Program-made: the position numbers and the translations under genes
Notes under the pieces: model-generated
Told to the model about the DNA's origin: nothing
The model's input: the letters and a program-made list of their open reading frames with translations, nothing else
Database searches by the model: none
Origin: Halomonas sp. BDJS001
GTDB taxonomy: Bacteria; Pseudomonadota; Gammaproteobacteria; Pseudomonadales; Halomonadaceae
Direction of reading: 5' to 3'
Length of the DNA stretch: 64,000 bases
Assembly (NCBI RefSeq): GCF_026104355.1
Contig: NZ_CP110535.1
Coordinates: forward strand, 2,108,001-2,172,000
In this document: positions 36,274 to 47,265 of the stretch, piece by piece
How positions within the stretch are numbered: the first letter of the stretch is position 1
Layout: every line of letters begins with the position of its first letter

Positions 36274-37455
36274 TTAGAGCGTCAGTCGACCGGCCTTGTG
36301 TTTAACAGGGTTCGCGTACTGGGCAAGCCAATAGGGGCGCAGAGGTTCGGGTACGTCGGCAAGCCGAGCCTTAAAGCGTTCACGGTCTTGTCGAGTGATC
36401 GCTTTACGAGCCACCAGTTCGGGTGCTTCACCCAATGCCTCCAGGGCTAAATAGTGGCTGGGGAAGAGGCGATAGCCGCCGATCACCTGGCGATCAATCT
36501 CAGCCGCCACTTCGTCGGGCGTGGCCATATCAGAACCTACCGGCGTGCCAAAATGCAGCCGCACGCGCCCTTTGGAACCGGTAATGCCGGCTACAATGGA
36601 GCGAATATCCTCAAACTCACTTTTGGCGTAGCTGCCCTGGGTATCGATGTCGTGTAGCTCCTGGGCTTTTTGTACATCGCAGGGGTCATATTCATAGCTA
36701 ATCGATACCGGTACCAATTTCAGTTCCGCGATAGCTTCGCCAAAGACCATGTCCCGCTCTGCGGCTCGTCTGGCCATGATCAACATTTTGATGATGGCGG
36801 GTTCAGTGTGGTCAATGCCGTTCTTGGCGCGGCCTTCGCGCTGGGCCATCCAAATAGAGTGTTGGTCTTCGGTAATGGTATGGCGAATATAGGCAGATAG
36901 CTGTTGATACGCCGCCAGCATCGCGCGTTTGCCCCGGGCGCTGCGTGGCACAATAAAGCTTTTATTAAGTCGCATCAGGTCGGTGACATAGGGCTTTTTA
37001 AGCAGATTGTCACCGATAGCGATACGCACGGTGTCACGGTTTGCCTGATACAGCGCATAGTTAACGAACGCGGGATCTAAGGAGATATCGCGGTGATTGC
37101 CAATAAAGAGATAAGCGCCATTGGCGTCGAGTTTGTCGAGGCCGGTGACCTCAAACGCATCCGTGGTGGTGCGAATCATGCGCTCCATGTAGTGGGCAAT
37201 GCGCATTTGGAATTCGTAAACCGTTGAAACATCCTTAACTTCACGCCGCACGGCACGGCTAGCAAACAGACGCGCTAGTGACGGCGCCCAACGTGCCATG
37301 CGCGGCAGCCGAAAGCGGGTTAGCGCATCAAGCAGTTCGTTGTCCCGTGAGAGCCTGGCAAGCACGTCGGCCACTTCATGATCCATAAAGGGCCGAATAT
37401 CGGCCCACGGGTCTGTCTCGGTAGAGACGTTGGTAGCGTTATTGTGTTGAGTCAT
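36274..37455 (-). CDS. Lysophospholipid/glycerophosphate acyltransferase family protein (PlsC-like)
   Basis: A 393-aa protein with an acyltransferase domain (about residues 105-330). The catalytic NHx4D-type motif is IGNHRDISLDPAF, and substrate-binding FIVPRSARGKRA is also visible. It is longer than PlsC (about 245 aa), with about 100 extra N-terminal residues and no clear membrane helix, suggesting a peripheral enzyme. Likely transfers acyl groups to glycerol-phosphate-type acceptors in phospholipid synthesis; the exact acceptor cannot be told. It is tandem with the small gene before metG and follows rdgC on the same strand. Confidence 0.85.
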   Translation of the reverse strand: MTQHNNATNVSTETDPWADIRPFMDHEVADVLARLSRDNELLDALTRFRLPRMARWAPSLARLFASRAVRREVKDVSTVYEFQMRIAHYMERMIRTTTDAFEVTGLDKLDANGAYLFIGNHRDISLDPAFVNYALYQANRDTVRIAIGDNLLKKPYVTDLMRLNKSFIVPRSARGKRAMLAAYQQLSAYIRHTITEDQHSIWMAQREGRAKNGIDHTEPAIIKMLIMARRAAERDMVFGEAIAELKLVPVSISYEYDPCDVQKAQELHDIDTQGSYAKSEFEDIRSIVAGITGSKGRVRLHFGTPVGSDMATPDEVAAEIDRQVIGGYRLFPSHYLALEALGEAPELVARKAITRQDRERFKARLADVPEPLRPYWLAQYANPVKHKAGRLTL

Positions 37456-37522
37456 GCGAACCGTTGGATGGTAAATAATAAATATCGATTAATAATATCG
37501 AGGCGAAGGTCTATAGAACCAC

Positions 37523-38452
37523 TTATTGAGCCGCGGGTTCCCGCTGCGTCTCGCCGCCGAGCCACTCTATCAAGCGGGGAATATCGGTGGATAGCGCCTG
37601 CGCCATTAAAATAAAGTCTGTTTCCAGGCGGGCAAGGGCATCGTCACCGTCGTCAGAGTGATCGGCTTCCTCAATCAAGGTATCGCCAAAGCGTAACGAT
37701 TTCAGTGCCAAATCATCGTGTAACACAAAGCTTAACCGGCCTTCCAGGCTAATGGCGAGTTTACTGGCTTGGCGGCCGCTCTCCAGCAGTTGCTGAATTT
37801 CATCGCTGTCTAGATCGACCTGGCGAGCACGCAGCACGCCGTCATCACCTTTGGCTTTGAGCTCCACCTGATCACCCAGCTGAAGATCGGCTGGTCGACT
37901 GGCTGCGTCGCCCAGCCAGGTCGTCATGGCGCGAATAGGCAGCGTCTGTGAACTCAGTGGGGTGACTTTTAAGCTACCCAGGGTTTCACGCAGTAGATCC
38001 AGAATGTCTTCGGCACGGGTGCGCGAGCTGGCATTGATGCCGATCATCTGGCCGCGGGTGTCCCACCACAGATCAATCTTCTGACTACGCACAAAGGCGC
38101 GGGGCAGTAAATTCTCGGTAACCTGCTCCTTGAGTGCGGTCTTCTCTTTGCGGGTCACTTTGCGGCCTTCGCTGGCCTCAATATCCGCCACCTGTTCGTC
38201 AACTTCTTCCTTTACAACCGACGCGGGCAGTAGGCGCTCTTGGCGCAGGGCGGAAAGCAGCCGGTGTCCTTGGATTTCGTGCACAAGCTGGCCTGCGCCC
38301 AAGCGTCCGGCTGGTGCTGTCCAGCCAAGGCGACGCGCATCGGCGTTGCCGAGTGGTTTAGCGGAGTGCTCGTCTAAGGCGCTAGCCAGCGCATCACTGG
38401 ATAATTCCGGCGCGTCGTGCAGGCGGTATAAATGCAAGTGCTTAAACCACAT
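37523..38452 (-). CDS. rdgC: Recombination-associated protein RdgC
   Basis: A ring-shaped dimeric DNA-binding protein that limits RecA filament activity. The 309-aa product starts at MWFKHLHLYRL, the typical RdgC N-terminus (MWFKNL in E. coli), which supports ATG 38452. Length is close to the 303 aa of E. coli. Conserved parts include LLPASVVKEEVDEQV and LGDAASRPADLQLGDQVELK. It is divergent from the thioesterase gene. Confidence 0.94.
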   Translation of the reverse strand: MWFKHLHLYRLHDAPELSSDALASALDEHSAKPLGNADARRLGWTAPAGRLGAGQLVHEIQGHRLLSALRQERLLPASVVKEEVDEQVADIEASEGRKVTRKEKTALKEQVTENLLPRAFVRSQKIDLWWDTRGQMIGINASSRTRAEDILDLLRETLGSLKVTPLSSQTLPIRAMTTWLGDAASRPADLQLGDQVELKAKGDDGVLRARQVDLDSDEIQQLLESGRQASKLAISLEGRLSFVLHDDLALKSLRFGDTLIEEADHSDDGDDALARLETDFILMAQALSTDIPRLIEWLGGETQREPAAQ

Positions 38453-38593
38453 GGAGCCAATCCTGTTTAAAAGGTGGCACATTATGGCGAAAGCGGGGCA
38501 TTCCTACCAGCGGCTACCGCCAATCGTCTCTGTTGCACGTGTTTCAAACTTATGTTTGATTGAGCCAGTGCCAATCATTATAGAGGAATCGAT

Positions 38594-39028
38594 ATGAGTA
38601 CATCGCTTTCACGGGTTCATCTGCGCGTTCGAGGCTATCACCTGGATGGCTATGGGCATGTGAATAACGCCCGCTATCTTGAGTTTATGGAGGAGGGGCG
38701 CTGGGATTTCTTTGACCAGCATCCAGAGATGATCAAAGAACTCCATCAGGCCGGACGGGCATTCGTCGTCGTCAATTTGAATATCGATTATTTGGCGGCA
38801 GCAGTGCACGGCGACGACCTGGAAATTATGACCGGGATTGTTGAGATAGGTGAACGCAGTGGCGTTTGTCACCACCGTATTGTGCGTAAAGATGGCACCG
38901 TTATTGCCCGTGCAGACTTAACCTTCGTGCTGCTTGATATGCGCGCCAACAAGGCCGCTGCCATCGAAGCAGAAGTGCGTGAGGCGTTAGTCGCGTTAAC
39001 CTTGCCAAAAGAGGCATTTAGCGACTAA
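38594..39028 (+). CDS. Acyl-CoA thioesterase, 4HBT/FadM-like
   Basis: A 144-aa hotdog-fold thioesterase. The catalytic Asp region is GYHLDGYGHVNNARYLEFME, typical of the 4-hydroxybenzoyl-CoA thioesterase family and close to E. coli FadM/YbaW (132 aa). It probably hydrolyses long-chain or unusual acyl-CoAs. The start at ATG 38594 has GAGGAATCG upstream. It lies before gyrA on the same strand with a 152-bp gap containing the gyrA promoter. Confidence 0.87.
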   Translation: MSTSLSRVHLRVRGYHLDGYGHVNNARYLEFMEEGRWDFFDQHPEMIKELHQAGRAFVVVNLNIDYLAAAVHGDDLEIMTGIVEIGERSGVCHHRIVRKDGTVIARADLTFVLLDMRANKAAAIEAEVREALVALTLPKEAFSD

Positions 39029-39071
39029 ACGGCTTTGGTGAGCTCCCTGGCTGCCCTTGCTGCTTTTGCGG

Positions 39072-39080
39072 TGGTATGAT
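39072..39080 (+). promoter_or_regulatory. Candidate extended -10 element for gyrA
   Basis: TGGTATGAT gives an extended -10 (TGn-TATGAT) about 100 bp before the gyrA start, with no good -35 box at 16-18 bp. Extended -10 promoters tolerate a weak -35. Assignment is by sequence match only. Confidence 0.4.
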
Positions 39081-39180
39081 GGCGAAGTATTTGCGCGCCG
39101 CTCTATGCTAATTTCAGGGCGGTGTTTTTAAGCGCTTTCAACTCTCGCAGTGCCAATGCAGTGCAAAGGATCTGACTTTC

Positions 39181-41922
39181 ATGGGTGACATCGCCAGAGA
39201 AATCTTGCCCGTCAATATTGAAGACGAGCTTAAACAGTCGTATCTCGACTATGCGATGAGCGTCATTATTGGCCGCGCACTTCCCGATGTGCGGGATGGC
39301 CTTAAACCGGTTCACCGGCGTGTGCTTTTTGCCATGCACGAACTGGGTAATGATTGGAATAAACCGTACAAGAAGTCGGCGCGTGTCGTCGGCGATGTCA
39401 TCGGTAAATACCATCCGCATGGCGATAGCGCCGTGTATGACACCATCGTACGTATGGCGCAGCACTTTTCGATGCGCCATGTGCTGGTCGACGGCCAGGG
39501 TAACTTCGGTTCGATTGATGGGGACAACGCGGCTGCCATGCGTTATACCGAGGTACGCATGTCGCGCCTCGCCCACGAGCTGCTCGCCGACCTTGAAAAA
39601 GATACCGTCGATTGGGTGGACAACTACGACGGCACCGAGCGTATCCCCGCCGTCCTGCCTACCAAAGTACCCAACCTGCTGATCAACGGCTCGTCGGGTA
39701 TCGCAGTGGGCATGGCCACCAATATTCCACCGCACAATATGCGTGAAGTGATTGACGGCTGCTTGGCGTTAATCGATGACTACACGCTGTCGGTGGATGA
39801 CTTGATGGAGTACATCCCCGGCCCCGACTTCCCCACCGGCGCTATCATTAATGGCCGCGCGGGCATTTTGTCAGCGTATCGCACAGGCCGGGGGCGTATT
39901 TATGTGCGCGCCTGCCACACTATTGAGCACCACGACAAAACCGGTCGTGACCACATCATCATCACCGAGCTGCCTTATCAGGTGAACAAGGCGCGGTTGA
40001 TCGAAAAGATCGCTGAGCTGGTGAAAGAGAAGAAGATTGAAGGCATCGCCGAACTTCGCGATGAGTCGGATAAAGATGGCCTGCGCGTGGTGATTGAAAT
40101 CAAGCGCGGTGAGTCCGGCGACGTCGTGGTCAACAACCTGTTTGCTCAAACGCAGCTGCAAAACGTGTTTGGGATTAACATGGTGGCGCTGGAAAATGGC
40201 CAACCACGTACGCTGAACCTTAAAGAGATGCTGGAAGCCTTTATTCGCCACCGCCGCGAAGTGGTTACCCGGCGCACGCTGTATGAGCTGAAAAAAGCCC
40301 GAGAGCGTGGGCATCTGTTGGAAGGCTTGGCCGTCGCTATCTCGAATATCGACGAAGTGATCGAGCTGATCAAAGCCTCGCCCAACGCGGCAGAGGCGCG
40401 TGAAAAGCTGCTCGCCAAGACTTGGCAGCCCGGCCAGGTAACCGCCATGCTGGAACGGGCCGGCGCCACATCGTGTAAACCAGAAGAGCTGGAAGAGGGT
40501 TTCGGTTTAAATACTGCGGCCACTTCTTATCGGCTTTCGCCTGCCCAGGCGCAGGCAATTCTTGAGCTACGCCTGCATCGCTTGACGGGCCTTGAGACCG
40601 AGAAGCTGCTTGATGAGTACCTGAGCATTCTTGAGAAAATTGCCGAGCTAACCGAGATTCTGGCCTCTGCTGATCGCTTGATGGAAGTGATCCGCGAAGA
40701 GCTGCGGGCGGTGCGTGATCAGTTTGGCGATGACCGTCGCACTGAAATTCAGGCGAGTCACCTCGATTTGTCGATGGAAGACTTGATCGCCGAAGAGGAC
40801 ATGGTGGTAACCGTGTCTCGTTCAGGCTATGCCAAGACGCAGCCGTTATCAGACTATCAGGCTCAGCGCCGTGGTGGCCGCGGTAAGTCCGCTACCGCTA
40901 TGAAAGACGAAGATGTGATTGAGCACCTGCTGGTGGCCTCTACTCATGACACCGTGCTGCTGTTCTCTAACCGCGGCAAAGTGTACTGGCTGAAGGTGTA
41001 CGAAATGCCCAACGCGAGCCGTGGCTCGCGGGGTAAACCTCTGGTGAACATGCTGCCGCTGGAAGAGGGTGAAGCGGTTAACGCCATCTTGCCGGTGCGC
41101 GACTACAACCCCGAGCACTATATTTTCTTCGCCACCGCTAAAGGTACCGTCAAGCGGACGAGTCTTGAGCAGTTCTCTCGCCCACGTAACAGCGGCCTGA
41201 TTGCGATTGACCTGGAAGAGGGTGACCGCTTAGTGGGCGCGGCAATCACCACCGGTAACGATCACGCTATGCTGCTCTCCTCTAACGGCAAGGCGATTCG
41301 CTTTGAAGAGAGTAATGCACGCGCCATGGGGCGTACTGCCCGCGGTGTGCGCGGTATGCGTCTGGCAGGCGACGCGGAAGTCATTAGTCTGATCATTCCT
41401 AAGAGCCAGCAGATCGACGCCGAAGCGGATGCCGAAGAGGAAATACAGGATGGCGCCCAAGAGGGCGTTGTGGCCGAAACCACCGATGGTCAGATCTACA
41501 TTATGACCGCCAGTGAAAATGGTTACGGCAAGCGTACGCGCTTAGAAGAGTTCCCGCTGCGTGGTCGTGGTGGACAGGGCGTTATCGCCATGCAGACCAG
41601 CGAGCGCAATGGTTCGCTAGTGGCGGGGATGCAGGTCTACGACAGTGATGAAATGATGCTGATCACTGACCGCGGAACGCTAGTGCGTACTCGTGTGGAG
41701 GAGGTCTCTACCACGTCGCGTAATACCCAGGGCGTGATGCTGATTCGTTTGGGCAAAGAGGAGAAGCTGGTCAAGACAGTACGCGTTGATGAGCCGGAAG
41801 AGAGCGAAGAACTAAACGGTCTCGAAGCAGTTGGCGCTGAAGAAACCAGTCTTGACGATGCGCCGGCGAGTAACCATTCAGATGACGGACAGGAAGCAGG
41901 GACTGATGACACGTCACTATAA
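39181..41922 (+). CDS. gyrA: DNA gyrase subunit A
   Basis: The breakage-reunion subunit of gyrase, introducing negative supercoils. The 913-aa product has catalytic Tyr122 (AAMRYTEVR) and the GyrA box QRRGGRGKS region near residue 560. The quinolone-resistance-determining region reads [11 protein letters not shown] with Ser83 and Asp87, the susceptible E. coli state. The C-terminal beta-pinwheel is followed by an acidic tail ([19 protein letters not shown]) that in E. coli tunes supercoiling. Length is slightly above E. coli (875 aa). Its 3' end overlaps serC by 17 nt. It begins the long gyrA-serC-pheA-tyrA/aroA-cmk-rpsA run. Confidence 0.98.
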   Translation: MGDIAREILPVNIEDELKQSYLDYAMSVIIGRALPDVRDGLKPVHRRVLFAMHELGNDWNKPYKKSARVVGDVIGKYHPHGDSAVYDTIVRMAQHFSMRHVLVDGQGNFGSIDGDNAAAMRYTEVRMSRLAHELLADLEKDTVDWVDNYDGTERIPAVLPTKVPNLLINGSSGIAVGMATNIPPHNMREVIDGCLALIDDYTLSVDDLMEYIPGPDFPTGAIINGRAGILSAYRTGRGRIYVRACHTIEHHDKTGRDHIIITELPYQVNKARLIEKIAELVKEKKIEGIAELRDESDKDGLRVVIEIKRGESGDVVVNNLFAQTQLQNVFGINMVALENGQPRTLNLKEMLEAFIRHRREVVTRRTLYELKKARERGHLLEGLAVAISNIDEVIELIKASPNAAEAREKLLAKTWQPGQVTAMLERAGATSCKPEELEEGFGLNTAATSYRLSPAQAQAILELRLHRLTGLETEKLLDEYLSILEKIAELTEILASADRLMEVIREELRAVRDQFGDDRRTEIQASHLDLSMEDLIAEEDMVVTVSRSGYAKTQPLSDYQAQRRGGRGKSATAMKDEDVIEHLLVASTHDTVLLFSNRGKVYWLKVYEMPNASRGSRGKPLVNMLPLEEGEAVNAILPVRDYNPEHYIFFATAKGTVKRTSLEQFSRPRNSGLIAIDLEEGDRLVGAAITTGNDHAMLLSSNGKAIRFEESNARAMGRTARGVRGMRLAGDAEVISLIIPKSQQIDAEADAEEEIQDGAQEGVVAETTDGQIYIMTASENGYGKRTRLEEFPLRGRGGQGVIAMQTSERNGSLVAGMQVYDSDEMMLITDRGTLVRTRVEEVSTTSRNTQGVMLIRLGKEEKLVKTVRVDEPEESEELNGLEAVGAEETSLDDAPASNHSDDGQEAGTDDTSL

Positions 41923-43009
41923 TTTCTGTGCAGGGCCTGCGGCCCTGCCAGTCGCTGTGTTAGAGCGCGCCCGGGAAGAGCTTTTGGACTATCAAGGGCG
42001 CGGCCTTTCTGTAATGGAAATGAGTCACCGCAGCGATGAGTTTATCGCTATTGCCGAGCGCGCCGAAGCGGATTTCCGTCAACTGTTGGGCGTGCCGGGT
42101 AACTATAAGGTTCTGTTTTTACAGGGCGGCGCCAGCATGCAGTTTGCCATGCTGCCGATGAACCTGTTGGGGCAAGGCGGTAGTGGCAATTTTATTCAGA
42201 CCGGTATCTGGGGCAAGAAGGCGCTCAATGAGGCCAAGCACCTGGGTTTTGATTGCCATGTGGTTGCCAGTAGTGAGTCCAACGGCCATACGGCGGTGCC
42301 TGCACAAGACGAGTTACGGGTGAGCGCAGATGCTGCCTATTTGCACTACACCTCTAACGAGACAATTGGTGGCTTGGAATTTGATTATACGCCGCATATT
42401 CAGCGGGCCGATGGCGCTCACGTGCCACTGGTCTGCGATATGTCGTCGAATATCCTGTCTGGGCCCATCGACGTTAGCGAATTTGGCGTGATCTACGCAG
42501 GGGCTCAGAAAAATATTGGCCCCGCCGGTTTAACGCTGGTGGTGGTGCGTGACGACCTGCTAGGTAAAGCTCAGGCCAATATACCTTCGCTATTTGATTA
42601 TCAAATGCTGGCGGACGCTGGTTCGATGGTCAATACGCCCCCCACGTATGCCTGGTATTTAGCCGGGCTGGTATTCCAGTGGCTGAAAGACGATATCGGC
42701 GGATTGGCGGCGATGGATGCTATCAATCAGCGCAAGGCCGATAAACTTTACGCAGCGATTGATGCCAGCGAGTTTTATAGCAATCCAATTGCTAACGCCA
42801 ACCGTTCGCGCATGAACGTGCCCTTTGTGCTGGCCGATTCGGCGCTGGATAAAGCGTTTTTACAGCAGGCCGATGCAGCGGGGCTGCTTAATCTAAAAGG
42901 CCACCGTAGCGTGGGTGGTATGCGTGCCAGCCTTTACAACGCGGTGCCTGAGTCTGCGGTAGATGCTTTAATTGCATTTATGGCCGATTTTGAAAAAACA
43001 AGGGGCTAA
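41906..43009 (+). CDS. serC: Phosphoserine aminotransferase
   Basis: PLP enzyme (367 aa) making phosphoserine for serine, and the corresponding step for pyridoxal phosphate. It starts [20 protein letters not shown], the family N-terminus. The PLP-lysine region is [21 protein letters not shown]. The ATG at 41906 lies inside the gyrA reading frame; CAGG lies just upstream and coupling is likely. The adjacent serC-pheA order is the classic supraoperon linking serine and aromatic synthesis. Confidence 0.97.
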   Translation: MTRHYNFCAGPAALPVAVLERAREELLDYQGRGLSVMEMSHRSDEFIAIAERAEADFRQLLGVPGNYKVLFLQGGASMQFAMLPMNLLGQGGSGNFIQTGIWGKKALNEAKHLGFDCHVVASSESNGHTAVPAQDELRVSADAAYLHYTSNETIGGLEFDYTPHIQRADGAHVPLVCDMSSNILSGPIDVSEFGVIYAGAQKNIGPAGLTLVVVRDDLLGKAQANIPSLFDYQMLADAGSMVNTPPTYAWYLAGLVFQWLKDDIGGLAAMDAINQRKADKLYAAIDASEFYSNPIANANRSRMNVPFVLADSALDKAFLQQADAAGLLNLKGHRSVGGMRASLYNAVPESAVDALIAFMADFEKTRG

Positions 43010-43014
43010 CCACC

Positions 43015-44106
43015 ATGTCCGACACGTCGATCAACCTGGATGAGCTGCGCCAGCGTATCGATCAGCTCGATAGCGATATTCTCAATCTGATCAGCGAGCG
43101 CGCCAGTTGCGCCCAGCAGGTGGCCCACGTCAAGTTGGCCGAAGATAAAGATGCGGTGTTTTATCGCCCTGAGCGAGAAGCCCAGGTGCTGCGGCGCATA
43201 ATGGCGTTGAATAAGGGGCCGCTCGATTCTGAAGAGATGGCGCGCTTGTTCCGTGAAATCATGTCGGCGTGTTTGGCGCTTGAACAGCCGGTTAAAGTTG
43301 CCTATTTAGGCCCTGAAGGCACCTTTACGCAGCAGGCGGCGCTCAAACACTTCGGTGAAAGTGCGGTCAGTTTGCCCATGGCAGCCATTGATGAGGTATT
43401 TCGTGAAGTAGAGGCGGGCGCTGTGCATTACGGCGTCGTGCCGGTGGAAAACTCCACCGAAGGGGTGGTCAATCACACCCTGGATACCTTTATGGACTCC
43501 TCGATTAAAATTTGTGGAGAGGTAGTGCTGCGTATTCATCACCATTTATTGGTCAGTGAAACGACGCGTCGCGATAAAGTCTCGCGTATCTATTCGCACC
43601 CGCAGTCGTTTGCCCAGTGCCGCAAATGGTTAGATGCGCATTTTCCGCATGCAGAGCGCGTGCCGGTCTCCTCTAATGCGGAAGCGGCCAAGTTAGTCAA
43701 AACCGAGTGGCACAGCGCGGCGATTGCCGGCGATATGGCGGCCAAACTTTATGGCCTTGACTATATCGCCGAAAAAATTGAAGACAGCCCGGATAACTCC
43801 ACGCGGTTTTTGATTATTGGTAACCAGGATGTGCCCATGGCGGGAGAGGATAAAACCTCTATTGTGGTTGCCATGCGCAACCAGCCGGGGACGCTGCATG
43901 CGTTGCTGGAGCCGTTTCATCGCCACCAAATTGATTTAACGCGCCTTGAAACGCGTCCTTCGCGTACCGGTGTGTGGAACTACGTCTTTTTTATCGACTT
44001 TAAAGGCCATCGTGATGAGCCCAAGGTCGCGGCAGTGCTTGAAGAGGTGCAACTGCGGGCGGCGGAACTACGCGTGCTGGGTTCCTACCCCATAGGCGTG
44101 CTGTGA
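43015..44106 (+). CDS. pheA: Bifunctional chorismate mutase / prephenate dehydratase (P-protein)
   Basis: Converts chorismate to prephenate and on to phenylpyruvate for phenylalanine. The 363-aa protein has an AroQ-type chorismate mutase at residues about 5-90 (LRQRIDQLDSDILNLISERA). A prephenate dehydratase domain spans about 95-270 (AYLGPEGTFTQQAA, VPVENSTEGVV, with the TRF motif in NSTRFLIIG). A C-terminal ACT domain (about 280-360, QPGTLHALLEPF and LETRPSRTGVWNYVFF) binds Phe for feedback inhibition. It starts 5 nt after serC and its stop overlaps the next gene. Confidence 0.97.
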   Translation: MSDTSINLDELRQRIDQLDSDILNLISERASCAQQVAHVKLAEDKDAVFYRPEREAQVLRRIMALNKGPLDSEEMARLFREIMSACLALEQPVKVAYLGPEGTFTQQAALKHFGESAVSLPMAAIDEVFREVEAGAVHYGVVPVENSTEGVVNHTLDTFMDSSIKICGEVVLRIHHHLLVSETTRRDKVSRIYSHPQSFAQCRKWLDAHFPHAERVPVSSNAEAAKLVKTEWHSAAIAGDMAAKLYGLDYIAEKIEDSPDNSTRFLIIGNQDVPMAGEDKTSIVVAMRNQPGTLHALLEPFHRHQIDLTRLETRPSRTGVWNYVFFIDFKGHRDEPKVAAVLEEVQLRAAELRVLGSYPIGVL

Positions 44107-46391
44107 CGTTAATGGTCGAAGACAGTGTTAAAACATCAGGCTGTCATGAATCGCGTCTATTGATTGTTGGCTTGGGGCTAATTGGTGGTTCGCTAGCGGC
44201 AGCACTTCGCGTTTCAGGTTTCCAGGGGCAGATTGTTGCCTGTGACCCTGATGACAGTGAGATTGCTCGCGGTATTGGGATGGGGCTGATCGACTCAGGC
44301 GGTGCCCAGCTAGCTGAGCAAGTCAATGGCGCCACCATGGTAATACTGGCGGTGCCGGTGCTCGCCATGGAGAGCGTGATGGCAAGCTTGGCCGAAGCGC
44401 TACCTAACGCGTCGGCTGACGTTGTGATTACCGATGTCGGTAGTACCAAGGCGACTATCCGCGCCTGCGCTCAGCGTGTATTTGGTCAGGTGCCCACTAA
44501 TATGGTGTTGGGTCACCCCATTGCCGGTTCAGAGAAAAGTGGTGTAGCGGCAGCAAATCCGCGTCTCTATGTGGATCACAAGGTGATTCTGACACCTGAG
44601 CCGAACGTAGATCGTGACGCTTTGCAGCGCGTGCGCTGCTTATGGGAAGCCTGTGGCGCCGATGTGCTGGAAATGGACGTAGAACGACATGACCAGGTGT
44701 TGGCGCGTACCAGCCATTTGCCCCACCTGCTGGCTTTTTCACTGGTGGATACGCTGGCCCGTCAGGATGAGCGGTTAGATATTTTCCGTTACGCAGCGGG
44801 TGGCTTTCGCGATTTTACCCGTATTGCGGGAAGCGACCCGGTGATGTGGCGAGATATTTTTATTGCCAACAAAGAGGCGGTACTGGCATCGCTGGATGAA
44901 TTTGAAGCGGGGCTCTCTCGGTTGCGTCATGCGGTAGAGGCCGGAGACAGCGATGCGCTGATTGCCACCTTTGATCGGGCGAGCCACGCCCGGCACTATT
45001 TCGACTCTTTATTGAACAAAACCAGTTATCAGGCGGAATATCATATGCAACCACAAGGTAAGGTCAGCTACCGTGTGCAGCCGGGCGGTCAAGCCCAGGG
45101 GCGTTTACGCGTACCGGGCGACAAATCCATGTCGCACCGCTCTATTATGTTGGGTGCGTTGGCGGAAGGCGTCACTGAAGTCAAAGGCTTTCTGGAAGGT
45201 GAAGATAGCTTGGCGACTCTGCAGGCGTTTCGTGAAATGGGCGTGGCGATTGAGGGGCCGCACCAGGGCAAAGTCACCATTCATGGTGTCGGTATGCACG
45301 GCTTAAAAGCCCCCGCCGGCCCGCTTTATGTGGGTAACTCGGGTACTGCCATGCGGCTTTTCTCGGGACTGCTTGCCGGTCAGGCGTTTGACAGCGAGCT
45401 AACCGGCGACGAGTCACTGACCAAACGCCCCATGGGGCGTGTGGCTGACCCGCTGCGCCTGATGGGCGCCACCATTGATACCGCTGAGGGCGGTCGTCCG
45501 CCGCTGAAAATTCGTGGGGGCGCCAAGCTAAAAGGGATTGATTACGATATGCCGATGGCCAGCGCTCAGGTCAAATCCTGCCTGCTGTTGGCCGGGCTGT
45601 ACGCCGAAGGCGAAACGCGCGTGCGCGAGCCTGCGCCGACCCGTGATCATACCGAGCGTATGCTCAACGGCTTTGGTTATACGGTTTCCCGTGAGGGCGA
45701 TACCTGCTGGCTTCAGGGGGGCGGTAAGCTAACGGCGGGGCCGATTGATGTGCCTTCGGATATCTCATCCGCCACCTTCTTTTTAGTGGCCGCTGCTATT
45801 ACCCCGGGCTCAGATATCACCCTTGAGCACGTGGGTATTAACCCCACCCGGATTGGCGTTATTAATATTCTTACCCTGATGGGGGCGGATTTAGCGCTAG
45901 AGAACCAGCGTGAAGTGGGTGGTGAGCCGGTGGCCGATATTCGTATTCGTTACGTACCCCTCAAAGGGATTGATATTCCTGTCGATCAAGTGCCGCTCGC
46001 CATCGATGAATTTCCTGCCCTGTTTATCGCTGCCGCTAATGCCGAAGGCGTAACGCGGCTGCGAGGTGCTGAAGAGCTGCGCGTTAAAGAGTCGGATCGC
46101 CTTCAAGCCATGGCCGATGGTTTGGCTGTTTTAGGTGTGCAGCACACCACAGTAGAAGATGGTATCGATATTGTTGGCAATGGCGATGCACAAAAAGCCA
46201 GTTACGGCGGTGGGCGTGTCGATAGCCTGGGGGATCACCGCATTGCCATGGCGTTTGCCATTGCCTCGCTGCGCGCCAGTGACGACATCATTATTGAAGA
46301 TTGCGCCAATGTGGCCACCTCGTTCCCTGACTTCGTCGAGTTAGCGACACGCATTGGTATGGGCGTTAGCGTGGAGGGTGCCTATGAGTGA
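44103..46391 (+). CDS. Fused prephenate dehydrogenase / EPSP synthase (TyrA-AroA), class II EPSPS motifs
   Basis: A 762-aa fusion. The N-terminal part (about 1-300) is a TyrA prephenate dehydrogenase with Rossmann motif [16 protein letters not shown] and [12 protein letters not shown]. It makes hydroxyphenylpyruvate for tyrosine. The C-terminal part (about 315-760) is AroA, joining shikimate-3-phosphate and PEP. AroA carries [29 protein letters not shown] and NPTR, the marker set described for class II, glyphosate-tolerant-type EPSP synthases. Fused TyrA-AroA is known from Pseudomonas relatives and Acinetobacter. The start is GTG 44103 overlapping the pheA stop, or ATG 44112. The stop overlaps cmk by 8 nt. 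Confidence 0.95.
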   Translation: MTLMVEDSVKTSGCHESRLLIVGLGLIGGSLAAALRVSGFQGQIVACDPDDSEIARGIGMGLIDSGGAQLAEQVNGATMVILAVPVLAMESVMASLAEALPNASADVVITDVGSTKATIRACAQRVFGQVPTNMVLGHPIAGSEKSGVAAANPRLYVDHKVILTPEPNVDRDALQRVRCLWEACGADVLEMDVERHDQVLARTSHLPHLLAFSLVDTLARQDERLDIFRYAAGGFRDFTRIAGSDPVMWRDIFIANKEAVLASLDEFEAGLSRLRHAVEAGDSDALIATFDRASHARHYFDSLLNKTSYQAEYHMQPQGKVSYRVQPGGQAQGRLRVPGDKSMSHRSIMLGALAEGVTEVKGFLEGEDSLATLQAFREMGVAIEGPHQGKVTIHGVGMHGLKAPAGPLYVGNSGTAMRLFSGLLAGQAFDSELTGDESLTKRPMGRVADPLRLMGATIDTAEGGRPPLKIRGGAKLKGIDYDMPMASAQVKSCLLLAGLYAEGETRVREPAPTRDHTERMLNGFGYTVSREGDTCWLQGGGKLTAGPIDVPSDISSATFFLVAAAITPGSDITLEHVGINPTRIGVINILTLMGADLALENQREVGGEPVADIRIRYVPLKGIDIPVDQVPLAIDEFPALFIAAANAEGVTRLRGAEELRVKESDRLQAMADGLAVLGVQHTTVEDGIDIVGNGDAQKASYGGGRVDSLGDHRIAMAFAIASLRASDDIIIEDCANVATSFPDFVELATRIGMGVSVEGAYE

Positions 46392-47082
46392 TCGCGTTGC
46401 CGCTGTTCCCGTGCTCACCATCGATGGCCCTGGCGGGGCGGGTAAAGGCACTATCAGTAGCTTGGTGGCCGAGCGCTTGGGCTGGCACCTGCTGGATAGC
46501 GGCGCGCTTTATCGGCTGACGGCACAAGCGGCGTTGAAGCATAGCGTGGCGGTCGACGATGAGGCTGGGCTTGCACGCCTGGCGGAGCGGTTGGATGTGG
46601 CCTTCCCGGTGGAGGAGGGCCAGCCGCGTACCTTTCTTGAAGGTGAAGATGTTGGTCAGCAAATCCGTACGGAGCAGGCCGGTGAGCGCGCTTCCCAGGT
46701 GGCAGCGCTGCCTGCGGTTCGTCAGGCGCTCTTACAACGCCAGCGCGATTTTTGCCAAGCTCCAGGGTTGGTAGCTGACGGTCGGGATATGGGCACCGTA
46801 GTGTTTCCCGACGCCCCGCTGAAGATTTTTTTAACCGCCAGTGCCGATGAACGGGCACGTCGGCGCTATCTGCAGTTGCAGGAAGCCGGGGTGGATGCTA
46901 GTCTTTCGAGTCTTTTAAAGGAGATTCAGGCACGCGATGCACGCGATACGCAGCGCAGTGTGGCTCCTCTCAAGCCGGCAGATGATGCCATTACGCTTGA
47001 TACCACGCGCCTGAGCATACCGGAAGTGGTTGATCGACTGACCGAACTGCTCGCCCAAAGAGGGCTGGTAAGCGGCGTGTGA
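46384..47082 (+). CDS. cmk: Cytidylate kinase
   Basis: Phosphorylates CMP and dCMP with ATP. The 232-aa protein has the P-loop [13 protein letters not shown]. The CMP-binding segment includes [10 protein letters not shown], and [15 protein letters not shown] is the conserved family stretch. ATG 46384 overlaps the AroA stop (ATGAGTGA). It precedes rpsA, the widespread cmk-rpsA pair. Confidence 0.96.
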   Translation: MSDRVAAVPVLTIDGPGGAGKGTISSLVAERLGWHLLDSGALYRLTAQAALKHSVAVDDEAGLARLAERLDVAFPVEEGQPRTFLEGEDVGQQIRTEQAGERASQVAALPAVRQALLQRQRDFCQAPGLVADGRDMGTVVFPDAPLKIFLTASADERARRRYLQLQEAGVDASLSSLLKEIQARDARDTQRSVAPLKPADDAITLDTTRLSIPEVVDRLTELLAQRGLVSGV

Positions 47083-47201
47083 TTCTCCCTTGCGGCGTTT
47101 TTGGATAGGTGTCACGACGTGGCAGGGCACTAAACTCACATCGGTGAGCCCGGTCAGGTCTAACCAGCGTTAACACCTCCAAAGGCTGAGTGACATTAGG
47201 C

Positions 47202-47260
47202 CCGCACTTGCTGGTGGTGCGGAGAAGGCATTTATGCCTCAACAACGTAATTACGTAGGA
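47202..47260 (+). promoter_or_regulatory. rpsA leader with three consecutive hairpins
   Basis: Directly before rpsA three small hairpins can form: CCGCAC/GTGCGG (47202-47222), AGGCA/TGCCT (47226-47239) and ACGT/ACGT (47245-47256). AGGA at 47257-47260 lies 5 nt before the ATG. The E. coli rpsA leader likewise folds into successive hairpins that allow translation and autogenous repression by S1. Equivalence is inferred from layout. Confidence 0.5.
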
Positions 47261-47265
47261 ACACC

